A DNA stretch of 53,226 bases from Bacillus sp. MUM 116. Lineage in GTDB: Bacteria > Bacillota > Bacilli > Bacillales > Cytobacillaceae. The notes under the pieces were generated by a model. That model was given only the letters and a program-made list of their open reading frames with translations. It made no database searches and was not told where the DNA came from. A program made the translations under genes and the position numbers. Shown in pieces: positions 8,406 through 16,441 of this stretch (within the stretch, counting starts at the first letter, position 1; the number at the start of each line of letters is the position of its first letter). The stretch is from assembly GCF_001866655.1 (NCBI RefSeq), contig NZ_MLYR01000084.1:1-53226 (forward strand), in the 5' to 3' direction.

Positions 8406-9020
8406 ATGGACTTGGAATCAATAAATAATACATTAAAAAAACATACACCAATTATTCTAGGCAGCGAGAAGTTTTCCAAATATGCGGTCCTTTTACCACT
8501 TATACAAAAAGAGGATGAAATCCATGTCTTATTTGAAGTCCGGTCCATGGAGCTCAGAAGACAGCCGGGAGAAATTTGTTTCCCGGGTGGAAGAATTGAT
8601 TCAAACGATCTTGATGAAAAAGAGGCAGCAATACGGGAAACGCTTGAAGAATTGGGAATTAAAAAAGAAAATATCACTCGGGTTTATCCACTGGATTATA
8701 TGGTGTCACAGTTCGGGATGATTATTTATCCCTTTGCAGGCTTTATAGATTGTCCTGAATCCATTCAGCCAAATCCAGCTGAGGTGGGAGAAGTATTTTC
8801 CGTTCCGATTTCCTTTTTCCTAAATAACAATCCAGAAATATATAATATAAATTTTAAGGTAGAACCGGAGAAAAACTTTCCCTTGGAGTTAATTCCCGGA
8901 GGAGAGAATTATAAATGGCGGACAAGAGGATTGGACGAATATTTTTATATTTACGAAGAAAAAGTTATTTGGGGATTGACAGCTAAAATCCTTTTTCATT
9001 TTATTGAGCTCATCAGTTAA
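8406..9020 (+). CDS. Nudix hydrolase, CoA pyrophosphatase type
   Basis: Nudix hydrolase expected to cleave coenzyme A or related pyrophosphates to 4'-phosphopantetheine and 3',5'-ADP. The Nudix box runs from GGRIDSNDLDEKEAAIRE to TLEELGI (about 63-87). It is preceded by ELRRQPGEICFPGG, the extra motif characteristic of the CoA-pyrophosphatase (NudL/YeaB) group. I chose ATG 8406 because AGAGGTGA lies 6 nt upstream; an in-frame GTG at 8397 overlaps that ribosome site. It appears monocistronic, with its own terminator at 9037-9077. Confidence 0.85.
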   Translation: MDLESINNTLKKHTPIILGSEKFSKYAVLLPLIQKEDEIHVLFEVRSMELRRQPGEICFPGGRIDSNDLDEKEAAIRETLEELGIKKENITRVYPLDYMVSQFGMIIYPFAGFIDCPESIQPNPAEVGEVFSVPISFFLNNNPEIYNINFKVEPEKNFPLELIPGGENYKWRTRGLDEYFYIYEEKVIWGLTAKILFHFIELIS

Positions 9021-9036
9021 ATTTTTTCCTTTTAGG

Positions 9037-9077
9037 AAAACAGTGGGTTTCAATTGTTGAAATTTCACTGTTTTTTT
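9037..9077 (+). terminator. Rho-independent terminator after the Nudix gene
   Basis: ACAGTG...TTTCAA pairs with TTGAAA...TCACTGT around a short loop, followed by seven Ts. Confidence 0.75.
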
Positions 9078-9203
9078 GTTCTAATGGTATTAGTGTCCAC
9101 TGTAAATAAACAAATGTCCTTAATAGAAGGAAAAAACTATTGATTATTTTCAGAATTAGAATAAAATTAAGATTATATTTTGAGAGATTAGGAGTTGTAA
9201 AAA

Positions 9204-10565
9204 ATGAAAGTCGTTAAATTTGGAGGATCGTCTTTAGCATCAGGAAAACAATTACAGAAGGTTTTCCAGATTGTCATATCAGATTCCGAGCGGAAGGTAG
9301 TAGTCGTATCCGCTCCAGGAAAAAGATTTTCTGATGATGAAAAGGTAACGGATTTATTGATTGAGTGTGCTGAGTTATCCTTACAAAATCAGAATCCAAA
9401 GGAAAAGATAGCTGCAGTGGTTGAAAGATATACAAAAATTGCTGAAGAATTAGCCATTCCTTCAGATGTCATTAAGGAAATTGAGGATGATTTGGAAAGA
9501 AGAGTTTCAAGCGATAAAAGTCATCCTGAACGGTTTATGGATTTAATGAAAGCTAGCGGTGAAGATAATAACGCGAAATTAGTTGCAGCTTATTTTCAGT
9601 CACAAGGTGTAGAGGCTTCGTATGTAAATCCTAAAGATGCAGGACTCCTTGTCAGCGATGAGCCGGGAAATGCCCAAACGCTTCCGGAATCTTATTCCAA
9701 ACTAGCTTCACTGCATGACCGGCGTGGAATCCTAATTTTCCCAGGATTCTTTGGTTATAGCAAAGATGGGGATGTGTTTACTTTTTCACGAAGTGGTTCC
9801 GATATAACAGGTTCAATCCTTGCAAATGCACTAAAGGCTGATCTTTATGAAAACTTTACCGATGTGGATGCTGTATACTCCGTTAATCCAACATTGGTAA
9901 GCACCCCAAAGGAAATAAAGGAATTAACTTACCGGGAAATGCGTGAGCTTTCTTACGCAGGTTTTACTGTTCTCCATGATGAAGCACTTGTTCCGGCATT
10001 TAGAGCGGGGATTCCCGTAAATATCAAAAATACAAATAATCCATCTGCACCAGGTACAAGAATTGTCTATGAAAGAGATAATACGAATGGACCTGTAGTT
10101 GGTATCGCTAGTGATGAAGGGTTCTGCAGCATTTATGTTAGCAAGTATTTAATGAATCGTGAAATTGGTTTTGGCCGTAAACTTCTTGGTATTTTGGAGG
10201 AATTCGGCTTATCTTACGAACATACTCCTTCTGGAATCGATGACATCTCGGTGATTTTAAGAGAGGATCAGCTTGCACCGGGAATGGAGGAAGAGATTAA
10301 AAGAAGAATTGAAACTGACCTTAATGCGGATTTGGTTAAATTTGAACACAGCTTGGCTCTCATTATGGTCGTTGGTGAAGGCATGCGCCGAAATGTGGGA
10401 ACGATGGCGAGAGCCTCAAAGGCTTTGGCAAAGGCAGAAATTAATATTGAAATGATTAACCAAGGTTCATCTGAAGTGAGCATGATGTTTGGTGTAAAGG
10501 AAGTCGAAGAAAAAAGAGCTGTTCAAGCCCTTTATGATGAATTCTTTGCTGCTGTGATGGTTTAA
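9204..10565 (+). CDS. thrD: Aspartate kinase (YclM/ThrD type)
   Basis: Phosphorylates aspartate as the first step toward lysine, threonine, methionine and diaminopimelate. The N-terminal kinase domain starts KVVKFGGSSLA, with SGEDNNAKL, the FSRSGSDITGS nucleotide loop (about 200-210) and YENFTDVDAVYS. Two ACT domains occupy about residues 300-450, ending EMINQGSSEVSMMFGV. Length (453 aa) and sequence match Bacillus subtilis YclM (aspartokinase III) closely, rather than the two-subunit LysC type. AGGAG is 8 nt before the ATG. A candidate promoter is TTGATT (9140) - 16 nt - TAAAAT (9162). No lysine or threonine riboswitch is visible in the leader. Confidence 0.93.
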   Translation: MKVVKFGGSSLASGKQLQKVFQIVISDSERKVVVVSAPGKRFSDDEKVTDLLIECAELSLQNQNPKEKIAAVVERYTKIAEELAIPSDVIKEIEDDLERRVSSDKSHPERFMDLMKASGEDNNAKLVAAYFQSQGVEASYVNPKDAGLLVSDEPGNAQTLPESYSKLASLHDRRGILIFPGFFGYSKDGDVFTFSRSGSDITGSILANALKADLYENFTDVDAVYSVNPTLVSTPKEIKELTYREMRELSYAGFTVLHDEALVPAFRAGIPVNIKNTNNPSAPGTRIVYERDNTNGPVVGIASDEGFCSIYVSKYLMNREIGFGRKLLGILEEFGLSYEHTPSGIDDISVILREDQLAPGMEEEIKRRIETDLNADLVKFEHSLALIMVVGEGMRRNVGTMARASKALAKAEINIEMINQGSSEVSMMFGVKEVEEKRAVQALYDEFFAAVMV

Positions 10566-10606
10566 AAGTTACATACATCACATTGAGATAAAAGCAGATC
10601 TATGTA

Positions 10607-10754
10607 TGAACTGCACCTTTTCAAGTAGACAGTATAAATAAAATTAGGCAATGGCCTTAGTTCGTTTTTTTATCGGGCTAAGGCCATTAAATTTGGCTTG
10701 TAAACGTTCTTCATTATTAAACTCATCATTTAAAGGATTCTTTGTTAAAGCAAC
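10607..10754 (-). mobile_element. IS3-family (IS150-like) insertion sequence remnant
   Basis: One end of an IS3-type element survives. TGAACTGCACCTTTTCAAGTAGACAGT (10607-10633) resembles the terminal inverted repeat of IS150-group elements, and just inside it lies the last part of an OrfB transposase frame. The matching opposite end and the rest of the transposase are not visible, so the element is dead. It lies between the aspartokinase and phosphoesterase genes. The rest of the gap (10755-10858) holds nothing I recognise. Confidence 0.72.
10644..10754 (-). pseudogene. C-terminal fragment of IS3-family transposase OrfB
   Basis: The minus-strand reading ends FNNEERLQAKFNGLSPIKKR, then TKAIA and stop. 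This is close to the usual end of IS150-type transposases (YNxxRLQxKLNGLSPxEYRTxA). About 35 residues remain, with no start codon and none of the DDE catalytic core, so it is non-functional. Confidence 0.7.
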
Positions 10755-10858
10755 TTTAATAGTTTAAATGACTAGATTATTATCATTTAGATGTCCGAAT
10801 ACACTAATTAAAATTAAAGGAAACCATTCAAACGTAACTACAACTCACATTTGTAATG

Positions 10859-10888
10859 AAAAAATCTCCCTAAATGAATAGGGTGATT
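10859..10888 (-). terminator. Rho-independent terminator (minus strand)
   Basis: Read on the minus strand, ATCACCCTA pairs with TAGGGAGAT around a 6-nt loop, followed by a T run. It serves the metallophosphoesterase gene. Confidence 0.75.
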
Positions 10889-10905
10889 ATTAATTTTGAT
10901 TTCTT

Positions 10906-11448
10906 TTATTCGTAATCTATAATTTGAAATGGATAAACAGATATTACGTTTGTATTCTCAATTTTATAAGCTTTTGATTTGTGGATGTGACCGTGTAAAA
11001 AGTATTTTGGTTGCTTGGTTTCGATATAATAGTTAAAGGCCACAAATCCCTGATGGGCTGGGTCGAGTTTTAAAGTTTCTTCTGTTGTAGGATTACTGTG
11101 TGCTATAAAAATATCTACTGGTTCCAAGTCTTTTACAAATTCGTATACTTCTTCTTCAAAGTATAAAAGGGAACGTTTCTTATTATAGGCAACTGAGCCG
11201 TTAAACCCGGCGATTTTTATACCGTTTACTGTAATTAAATTTTGATGAGCATAAATAATGTTAGTATCTTGAAAGTAATCAGAAGCGTCATGATTCCCCA
11301 AAACACCTACTTTGGGGCAATTATATATTTTGTCTATTTCTCTTATATCAACAGACTTAATATCACCTAACAAGAGTACCAAATCAGGTGTTATATCAGG
11401 GTAATTTCGATAATAACCATGGGTGTCAGAAATAGCGAGTATTTTCAT
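10906..11448 (-). CDS. Metallophosphoesterase, calcineurin-like
   Basis: Dinuclear-metal phosphoesterase of the calcineurin fold. All five metal-binding blocks can be read: ISDTHG (about 5-10), LLLGDI, GNHD, HSNP and HGHIH. At 180 aa it is a small single-domain enzyme; the substrate is unknown. The ATG at 11448 is preferred over the upstream in-frame ATG at 11481 because GGAGAG lies about 7 nt ahead of it and homology begins at MKILAISDTHG. The gene stands alone with its own terminator. Confidence 0.85.
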   Translation of the reverse strand: MKILAISDTHGYYRNYPDITPDLVLLLGDIKSVDIREIDKIYNCPKVGVLGNHDASDYFQDTNIIYAHQNLITVNGIKIAGFNGSVAYNKKRSLLYFEEEVYEFVKDLEPVDIFIAHSNPTTEETLKLDPAHQGFVAFNYYIETKQPKYFLHGHIHKSKAYKIENTNVISVYPFQIIDYE

Positions 11449-11828
11449 ATTTTCCACTCTCCAAGTCATATAGCAGTTCAATTATTCGTTTTAGAAAATA
11501 TTTTTGTTATTTAATACAGGCTCGGATATTTGAGCTGATGGATGAGAATTTTTCATGCGCCAAATGAGCATGTTAAAATGGAAAACTTTATTGAAATGTT
11601 AGAAGCCATTTGTTATTTTGGTATGAGGTTGAACAATCGCTATAGTATTCAAAAGAGCTTCTCCCATTTATTGAGGAGAAAGCCCTTTAGCATTTATCGC
11701 AGTTTCCAGGTATGCTCTTTTTGCTATCGCAATACTACACATCCATTCCATTAGCTTTCTATCTTTAGTCCCTATCCATAAAAAACCTTTTCTCCGTCTC
11801 CTTACTCTCAGTTTCATATATCTAAATT
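11449..11828. other. Intergenic stretch with no supported gene
   Basis: This 380-nt gap contains a 70-codon plus-strand frame (11542-11754) without a ribosome site or any recognisable motif, and a shorter minus-strand frame that ends in a hairpin-forming stretch. I see no convincing gene or element. It may be a decayed gene at the left edge of the glycan cluster. Confidence 0.5.
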
Positions 11829-12782
11829 TTATTTTTTTTCTATCTGATTTTTTATTTTCAATGCTATTTCAAGCGCTTTAGTGGCTTCATGGACTCCTAT
11901 CAAAGGAGAATGGTTGGATTCGATCGATTGAATAAAATGTTCAATTTCGAGGTAGAGTGTTTCTTTTCGAGGAATCATAATTTTTTCCAGAGTATTTCCA
12001 ATAGGGTAGGAATGGTTTTCTAATGGAGAAATATCGGATTTATGGTAAATGTATAATTCCTGTGTTAGAAGATTCGTTTTGAGATATCGATCCTTTTCAG
12101 TTACGTTTATACTTCTCTTTTTATCTAAAGAAAAACGGCTGGATAATAAAGATGCAAAGCATCCGTTTTCAAAAGAAAGCAAAGCAGAGGCCGCCTCTAA
12201 TTTTTTTCCATCATCAATGAAATGACCTACACCGGAAACATAAGATACCGGACTATTAACGATTTGTAATAGGATATCAATGTCATGAATCATTAGATCA
12301 AGAATGACATCTGTTTCAATATTTCGGTTTGGCACCCCAAATCTCCTAGCCTCTAGTGAAATCACATTTTCCGCGTTGATAAGTTCGACAAGCTGTTTGA
12401 AAGCTGGATTAAATCGTTCTACATGACCAACTTGAACAATGGCCGATCCTTTATCTACTATTTTTATTATTTGTTGAGCTTCCTTTAATGTTGAAACAAA
12501 TGGTTTTTCAACCAAAACATGTTTATCTGCCTTAATTGCTTGCATTGTTAAAGAAAAATGCTGAGACGTATGGACTGCTATAATGACAGCATCGACTGCA
12601 TGAATGAGTTCAGAATAAGATGAAAAGCTTTGAACTTCAAACGATTTTGCTATTTGTTCACTTTTTTTCTGGTCAATATCAAATACACCTATAAAATCTA
12701 CATTTTTCATAGTTTGTAGGACTTTACAATGATTAACCCCCATACTTCCAACGCCTGCGACTCCTATTTTAATAAGGGTCAT
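11829..12782 (-). CDS. Gfo/Idh/MocA-family NAD(P)-dependent sugar oxidoreductase
   Basis: Oxidoreductase with an N-terminal Rossmann domain (GVAGVGSMGVNH, about 7-18; LVEKPF near 90) and the C-terminal Gfo/Idh substrate domain, with catalytic-region HDIDIL near residue 170. It would oxidise a sugar hydroxyl, probably on a UDP-sugar. The stretch VQVGHVERFNPAF is one I associate with Gfo/Idh proteins of lipid-A clusters (GnnA type). Its ATG overlaps the stop of the aminotransferase gene by 4 nt. An oxidoreductase coupled to a DegT-type aminotransferase is the usual pairing for replacing a sugar OH by NH2. The exact sugar is not determined. Confidence 0.85.
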   Translation of the reverse strand: MTLIKIGVAGVGSMGVNHCKVLQTMKNVDFIGVFDIDQKKSEQIAKSFEVQSFSSYSELIHAVDAVIIAVHTSQHFSLTMQAIKADKHVLVEKPFVSTLKEAQQIIKIVDKGSAIVQVGHVERFNPAFKQLVELINAENVISLEARRFGVPNRNIETDVILDLMIHDIDILLQIVNSPVSYVSGVGHFIDDGKKLEAASALLSFENGCFASLLSSRFSLDKKRSINVTEKDRYLKTNLLTQELYIYHKSDISPLENHSYPIGNTLEKIMIPRKETLYLEIEHFIQSIESNHSPLIGVHEATKALEIALKIKNQIEKK

Positions 12783-13882
12783 ATCATTTCACCAAAAAAC
12801 TCTTTTATTGATGAAATGATATAGTCTTGCTGTTCTTTTGTCATCATTGGATTGATTGGTAAAGCAAGTATTCTTTTGGAGCAGCTTTCTGATATTGGAA
12901 GGCTACCCTCTTTATAACCAAGATGAACAAATACTTCTTGTAGATGGAGTGGTATGGGGTAATAAACTCCTGTTGCAATTTGTTTTTGTTTCAGAAATTG
13001 TGCCAATTCGTCTCGTGGTGCGGTCTCGATACAATATTGATGGAAAACGTGTTCCCTATCTTTTCCTACATCTGGGACACGAACTATTCCAGCCAATTTC
13101 GCTGTATATTCTTGCGCTAATTCTCGTCTCCTATTATTCCACTCGTCTAACCGTTTGAATTTGACCCCAAGGATAGCGGCTTGAATTTCATCTAACCGGC
13201 TATTTAACCCAATCTGTGTGTGAATATAACGCTCTGAACTGCCATGGTTTCTCAGAGATAGTAATTTTCTATATATATCATCATGATTTGTTACGATCAT
13301 CCCCCCATCTCCATACGCTCCCAAATTTTTGGAGGGAAAAAAAGAAAAACATCCCAGATCACCAAATGAGCCAACTTTTTTCCCTTGAAAGGAGGACCCT
13401 ATTGATTGACAAGCATCCTCGATTACTCGAAGTCTATACTTACGGGCTATTTTTAAAATAGCGTCCATTTCTGCAGGTTGACCAAATAAATGAACAACGA
13501 TAATCGCTTTTGTTTTTTCTGTGATGGCAGATTCGATTTGTTCTGGATCCATATTAAATGTCTTAGGATCAATATCGATGAAAACAGGTATTGCTCCGAC
13601 CCTGGCAATCACTTCCGCAGTTGAAAAAAAGGTAAATGGAGTTGTAATCACTTCATCTCCGATTCCAATATTTAATGCTTCTAAACTTAATAATAGTGCA
13701 TCTGTACCATTAGCTACCCCTAATGCATGTGCAACACCGATATATTGAGAGATTTCTTCCTCCAGTTTTTCTCCCTTTGATCCTAAAATAAAACTGCTGC
13801 TTTCGAAAACTTCCTTGATTGCCTGATTAATTTCAACCTTTAACTTTTCATATTCAGTCTTTAAATCTACAAGAGGAATCAT
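12779..13882 (-). CDS. DegT/DnrJ/EryC1/StrS-family PLP sugar aminotransferase
   Basis: PLP-dependent aminotransferase acting on keto-sugar nucleotides. Fold type I signatures include ANGTDALLLSL (about 57-67), TPFTFFSTAEVI, VVHLFGQPAEMD, EDACQS and the PLP-lysine motif FFPSKNLGAYGDGG (about 180-193). At 367 aa it has the normal length. GAGGGGAG precedes the ATG. With the overlapping Gfo/Idh gene it forms a two-enzyme module resembling GnnB plus GnnA, which make UDP-GlcNAc3N in some diderm bacteria, or WlbA/WlbE-like systems making other 3-amino sugars. Assignment to a specific sugar is inference. Confidence 0.88.
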   Translation of the reverse strand: MIPLVDLKTEYEKLKVEINQAIKEVFESSSFILGSKGEKLEEEISQYIGVAHALGVANGTDALLLSLEALNIGIGDEVITTPFTFFSTAEVIARVGAIPVFIDIDPKTFNMDPEQIESAITEKTKAIIVVHLFGQPAEMDAILKIARKYRLRVIEDACQSIGSSFQGKKVGSFGDLGCFSFFPSKNLGAYGDGGMIVTNHDDIYRKLLSLRNHGSSERYIHTQIGLNSRLDEIQAAILGVKFKRLDEWNNRRRELAQEYTAKLAGIVRVPDVGKDREHVFHQYCIETAPRDELAQFLKQKQIATGVYYPIPLHLQEVFVHLGYKEGSLPISESCSKRILALPINPMMTKEQQDYIISSIKEFFGEMI

Positions 13883-13955
13883 TCATTCTCTCCCCTCTAT
13901 TTATTTTATTCCTTGAAAAAACCTTATAAATGTAAACATCCTAGTGGAAGTTTAT

Positions 13956-14255
13956 TTAGTAATCTGCATAAGATGGGGGTGGATAATCTGCATGAGATGG
14001 GGGTGGATAATCTGCATGGGATGGTGGTGGATAATCTGCATGAGATGGTGGTGGATAATCTGCATGGGATGGTGGTGGATAATCTGCATGGGATGGTGGT
14101 GGATAATCTGCATGAGATGGTGGTGGATAATCTGCATGAGATGGGACTGGAAAGTGTGGCGGTATTTTTTTTCCCGGTGGTACTGGCTTTCCCCACCAAG
14201 TTACTATTCCGGGTTTTGGACTTTTTCCCTTTCTTGGATGATGATTTTTTGTCAT
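13956..14255 (-). CDS. Pro/Tyr-rich octapeptide-repeat protein
   Basis: I do not recognise a family. The 99-residue product starts MTKNHHPRKGKSPKPG, a basic region with WWGKPVPPGKK, and then consists of eight tandem copies of an octapeptide (PPPSHADY), the last being PPPSYADY. There is no signal peptide or membrane segment. An AGAGGT ribosome site lies 9 nt before the ATG. The perfect 24-bp periodicity keeps all copies in frame. The repeat suggests an extended structural polypeptide, and each unit carries a Tyr that could be cross-linked and a Ser that could be glycosylated. It lies 73 nt upstream of the aminotransferase gene on the same strand, opposite a CgeB-like gene. A spore-coat or surface role is inference only. 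Confidence 0.6.
   Translation of the reverse strand: MTKNHHPRKGKSPKPGIVTWWGKPVPPGKKIPPHFPVPSHADYPPPSHADYPPPSHADYPPPSHADYPPPSHADYPPPSHADYPPPSHADYPPPSYADY
13961..14148. repeat. 24-bp tandem repeat, eight units
   Basis: Seven full 24-bp units (13981-14148) plus a 20-bp first unit (13961-13980). Each begins GGATAATCTGCATG and differs mainly at A/G and T/G positions in the GAGATGGTGGT part. All units stay in phase with the minus-strand frame. Copy number is likely to vary between strains. Confidence 0.95.
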
Positions 14256-14476
14256 TTTTCCATAACCTCTCTTTTTAGTAGCTAATAAAAAATTCTTTTG
14301 TCATTATACTAATATGATTCTTAACACTCTTTGGTGTGTAGGCGTTTTACTATAAATAAATGGGTATGAATTAATGTCACCATGGAATATATAAAAGAGT
14401 AATATATTAAGAAATTTTGTTCCTTTTAATAGGTTTAGAAGCATTAAATACATTTCATAAAAACGGGTGATATAAA

Positions 14477-15454
14477 ATGAAAATAAAAACGTACACGGAT
14501 GAATATGAAAACCAATGGGATGATTTTGTCCAAAATTCAAAAAATGGTACCTTTATGCAGCAACGTAAATTTCTCAATTATCACCCCAAAGGGAAATTTC
14601 AAGATTGTTCGTTATTGGCATTTGATGATCAAGATCAAATCCTGGCTGTGATTCCAGCAGCAATAAAGAAAGAAGGAGAATCTGTCATTTTTTGTTCTTA
14701 TCCAGGTGCCTCCCACGGTGGAATTATTATTAACCAAAAGTTTGACACTGCAAAATCGCTAAAGCTTATCCCCATCCTGATTGAACATTGCCGAGAAATG
14801 GGTGTAAATGCGATTGAAATGAAAATGGTTCCCCGTATTTACCATTTTTGGCCTTCAGATGAAATCGATTTTTCATTGAGGTATTACGGATTTTCTGCTC
14901 ACATATCAGAATTAGCGACAGCACTCCCGCTCATGAATTTAGAAAATATAGAGAGCATTATGGAGAAAAATACAGTTAGGAATAAAAACCAAGCAATAAA
15001 AAGAGGAGTTACCGTGAAGGAAACTGATAACATCGCTGACTATTGGAGATTATTAGAATCCAATTTAAGAAAAAGACATAACACCCTTCCTACTCACACA
15101 TATAATGAAATACTTGATCTCATCAAAAGATTTCCAGATAATATAAAACTTTTCTCCGCTTTTTACCAAGAGAAAATGATTGCCGGTGTTTTGGTTTTTA
15201 TCTTAAACAGTCGGGTATTAAATTGTTTTTATATTTGTCATGATGAAGAATTCCAGCACTTAAGACCATTGAACCTGGTCTTCAGCAGCCTCATTACTTG
15301 GGGGTTAAATGCTGGATTCCACTTTGTGGATTGGGGTATTTCCACTGAGAACAAAGGAAAGTCAGTTAATAACGGTTTATTTAAGTTTAAAGAAGGATTT
15401 GGAGGACGGGGCGTTTTACGTGAAACCTACAGATTAACTTTAGAAAAAAGGTGA
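14477..15454 (+). CDS. FemAB/GNAT-fold acyl- or aminoacyltransferase-like protein
   Basis: Protein of the FemAB-related GNAT group (Acetyltransf_6 type). Supporting stretches are FMQQRKFLNYHP near the N-terminus, SYPGASHGG (about 74-82), NKNQAIKRGV, and a C-terminal half ending GLFKFKEGFGGRG, the typical close of the second GNAT fold. Family members transfer amino acids or acyl groups to cell-wall or sugar precursors. GGGTGAT precedes the ATG. It is the first gene of the plus-strand arm of the cluster, divergent from the repeat protein, with a CgeB-like gene 5 nt downstream. In this context it could acylate an amino sugar, but donor and acceptor are unknown. Confidence 0.78.
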   Translation: MKIKTYTDEYENQWDDFVQNSKNGTFMQQRKFLNYHPKGKFQDCSLLAFDDQDQILAVIPAAIKKEGESVIFCSYPGASHGGIIINQKFDTAKSLKLIPILIEHCREMGVNAIEMKMVPRIYHFWPSDEIDFSLRYYGFSAHISELATALPLMNLENIESIMEKNTVRNKNQAIKRGVTVKETDNIADYWRLLESNLRKRHNTLPTHTYNEILDLIKRFPDNIKLFSAFYQEKMIAGVLVFILNSRVLNCFYICHDEEFQHLRPLNLVFSSLITWGLNAGFHFVDWGISTENKGKSVNNGLFKFKEGFGGRGVLRETYRLTLEKR

Positions 15455-15459
15455 TGAAT

Positions 15460-16422
15460 ATGAAAATCCTGTTTATAGAAGCAGCAAAACAATATTTATT
15501 GGGTCTTCCCTCGGGATTTGAAAAAAATGACTGCAAGGTCAAAGTATTGACAGATATTCAAGAAGAAGAGCTGGTGAAGGTTCTTAAGGAATTTAAGCCC
15601 AATTTGGTGGTTACTGCCGGTTGGACAAAAATCCATACCAGTACCAAACTGCAATTACTCCGCAGGCTTCTTAAGAAATATTGTGTGAAACATGCCTATT
15701 GGGCAACAGAGGATCCCCGTTGGAGGGAAAAATGGTCTACTTATTACGTTGAAACCACTAAACCTGATTATATTTTTACAATTGACCGTGCTTCTATTCC
15801 CTACTACCAAAAACTGGGTTTCTCGGCCCATCATCTCACATGGGCATGTAATCCCGATTTTCACAAACCAAGTGAGCAGCGGAAATCGTTAACTTGCGAC
15901 ATTGCTGTAGTAGCCACTGCTGGTGTGACCTGGAATTCCTACCGTAAAAATAGTGTGCAGATCTTGTTAAAACCATTGATTCAAAAAGGATATGATGTGT
16001 CAATTTGGGGGGGACGCTGGGATCAAGTCGATCCTAAAATCATCGGTTTTGACGTGCCTTCAAAATTACTTAGGCAAAAGCTCTCATATACGGAAACAAA
16101 TGATGTTTATAGCTCTGCAAAAATCGTTCTTGGATTTCAAAACACATTTACAGAACTAAACTCAAGAACATTTGAAGTTCTAGCTGCTAGAGGTTTACTG
16201 CTTGCGCCGCGCACCCCTGCCATTGAAGAAATGTTTAAACCTGGCAAGCATCTTGTTTGTTCTTCTTCACCAGAAGAAACTCTGAAGTTAGTTGAATATT
16301 ATCTTAAAAATGAGGATGAAAGAAAAAAAATTGCCAAAGCAGGTCAACAGGAAGTTTACTCTAATCATACCTACAAACACCGTGCTAAAGAAATATTAAA
16401 GGTTGTGGGTAAATCATCATGA
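15460..16422 (+). CDS. CgeB-like glycosyltransferase-family protein
   Basis: Protein of the CgeB / spore-surface glycosyltransferase-like group, with an N-terminal Rossmann half, AYWATEDPRWREKW (about 87-100), and a C-terminal GT-B half containing SIWGGRW, VYSSAKIVLGFQ, and NSRTFEVLAARGLLLAPRTP, followed by EEMFKPGKHLV. These last blocks match the nucleotide-sugar binding end of this family. ATG 15460 is chosen since AAGGTGAT (15448-15455) is its ribosome site; ATG 15454 is too close. CgeB of Bacillus subtilis acts in maturation of the outermost spore layer, so a role in glycosylating the spore or cell surface is plausible. Acceptor unknown. Confidence 0.8.
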   Translation: MKILFIEAAKQYLLGLPSGFEKNDCKVKVLTDIQEEELVKVLKEFKPNLVVTAGWTKIHTSTKLQLLRRLLKKYCVKHAYWATEDPRWREKWSTYYVETTKPDYIFTIDRASIPYYQKLGFSAHHLTWACNPDFHKPSEQRKSLTCDIAVVATAGVTWNSYRKNSVQILLKPLIQKGYDVSIWGGRWDQVDPKIIGFDVPSKLLRQKLSYTETNDVYSSAKIVLGFQNTFTELNSRTFEVLAARGLLLAPRTPAIEEMFKPGKHLVCSSSPEETLKLVEYYLKNEDERKKIAKAGQQEVYSNHTYKHRAKEILKVVGKSS

Positions 16423-16441
16423 TAAGGTTGTGCGTTAATTG

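Noticed and set aside
9080..9203. Lysine or threonine riboswitch upstream of the aspartokinase gene
   Set aside because: The leader is only about 120 nt of AT-rich DNA, with none of the L-box sequence blocks seen upstream of lysP.
11542..11754. 70-codon plus-strand open frame in the gap before the glycan cluster
   Set aside because: No ribosome site, no recognisable motif, and Arg/Cys/His-rich composition unlike the neighbouring genes; treated as non-coding.
13961..14148. CRISPR array
   Set aside because: The units are contiguous 24-bp repeats with no unique spacers and lie in frame within a coding region.
13913..14285. Several overlapping frames across the 24-bp repeat on both strands
   Set aside because: A repeat without stops opens several frames at once. 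Only the minus-strand frame 13956-14255 has a proper ribosome site and a non-repetitive N-terminus.
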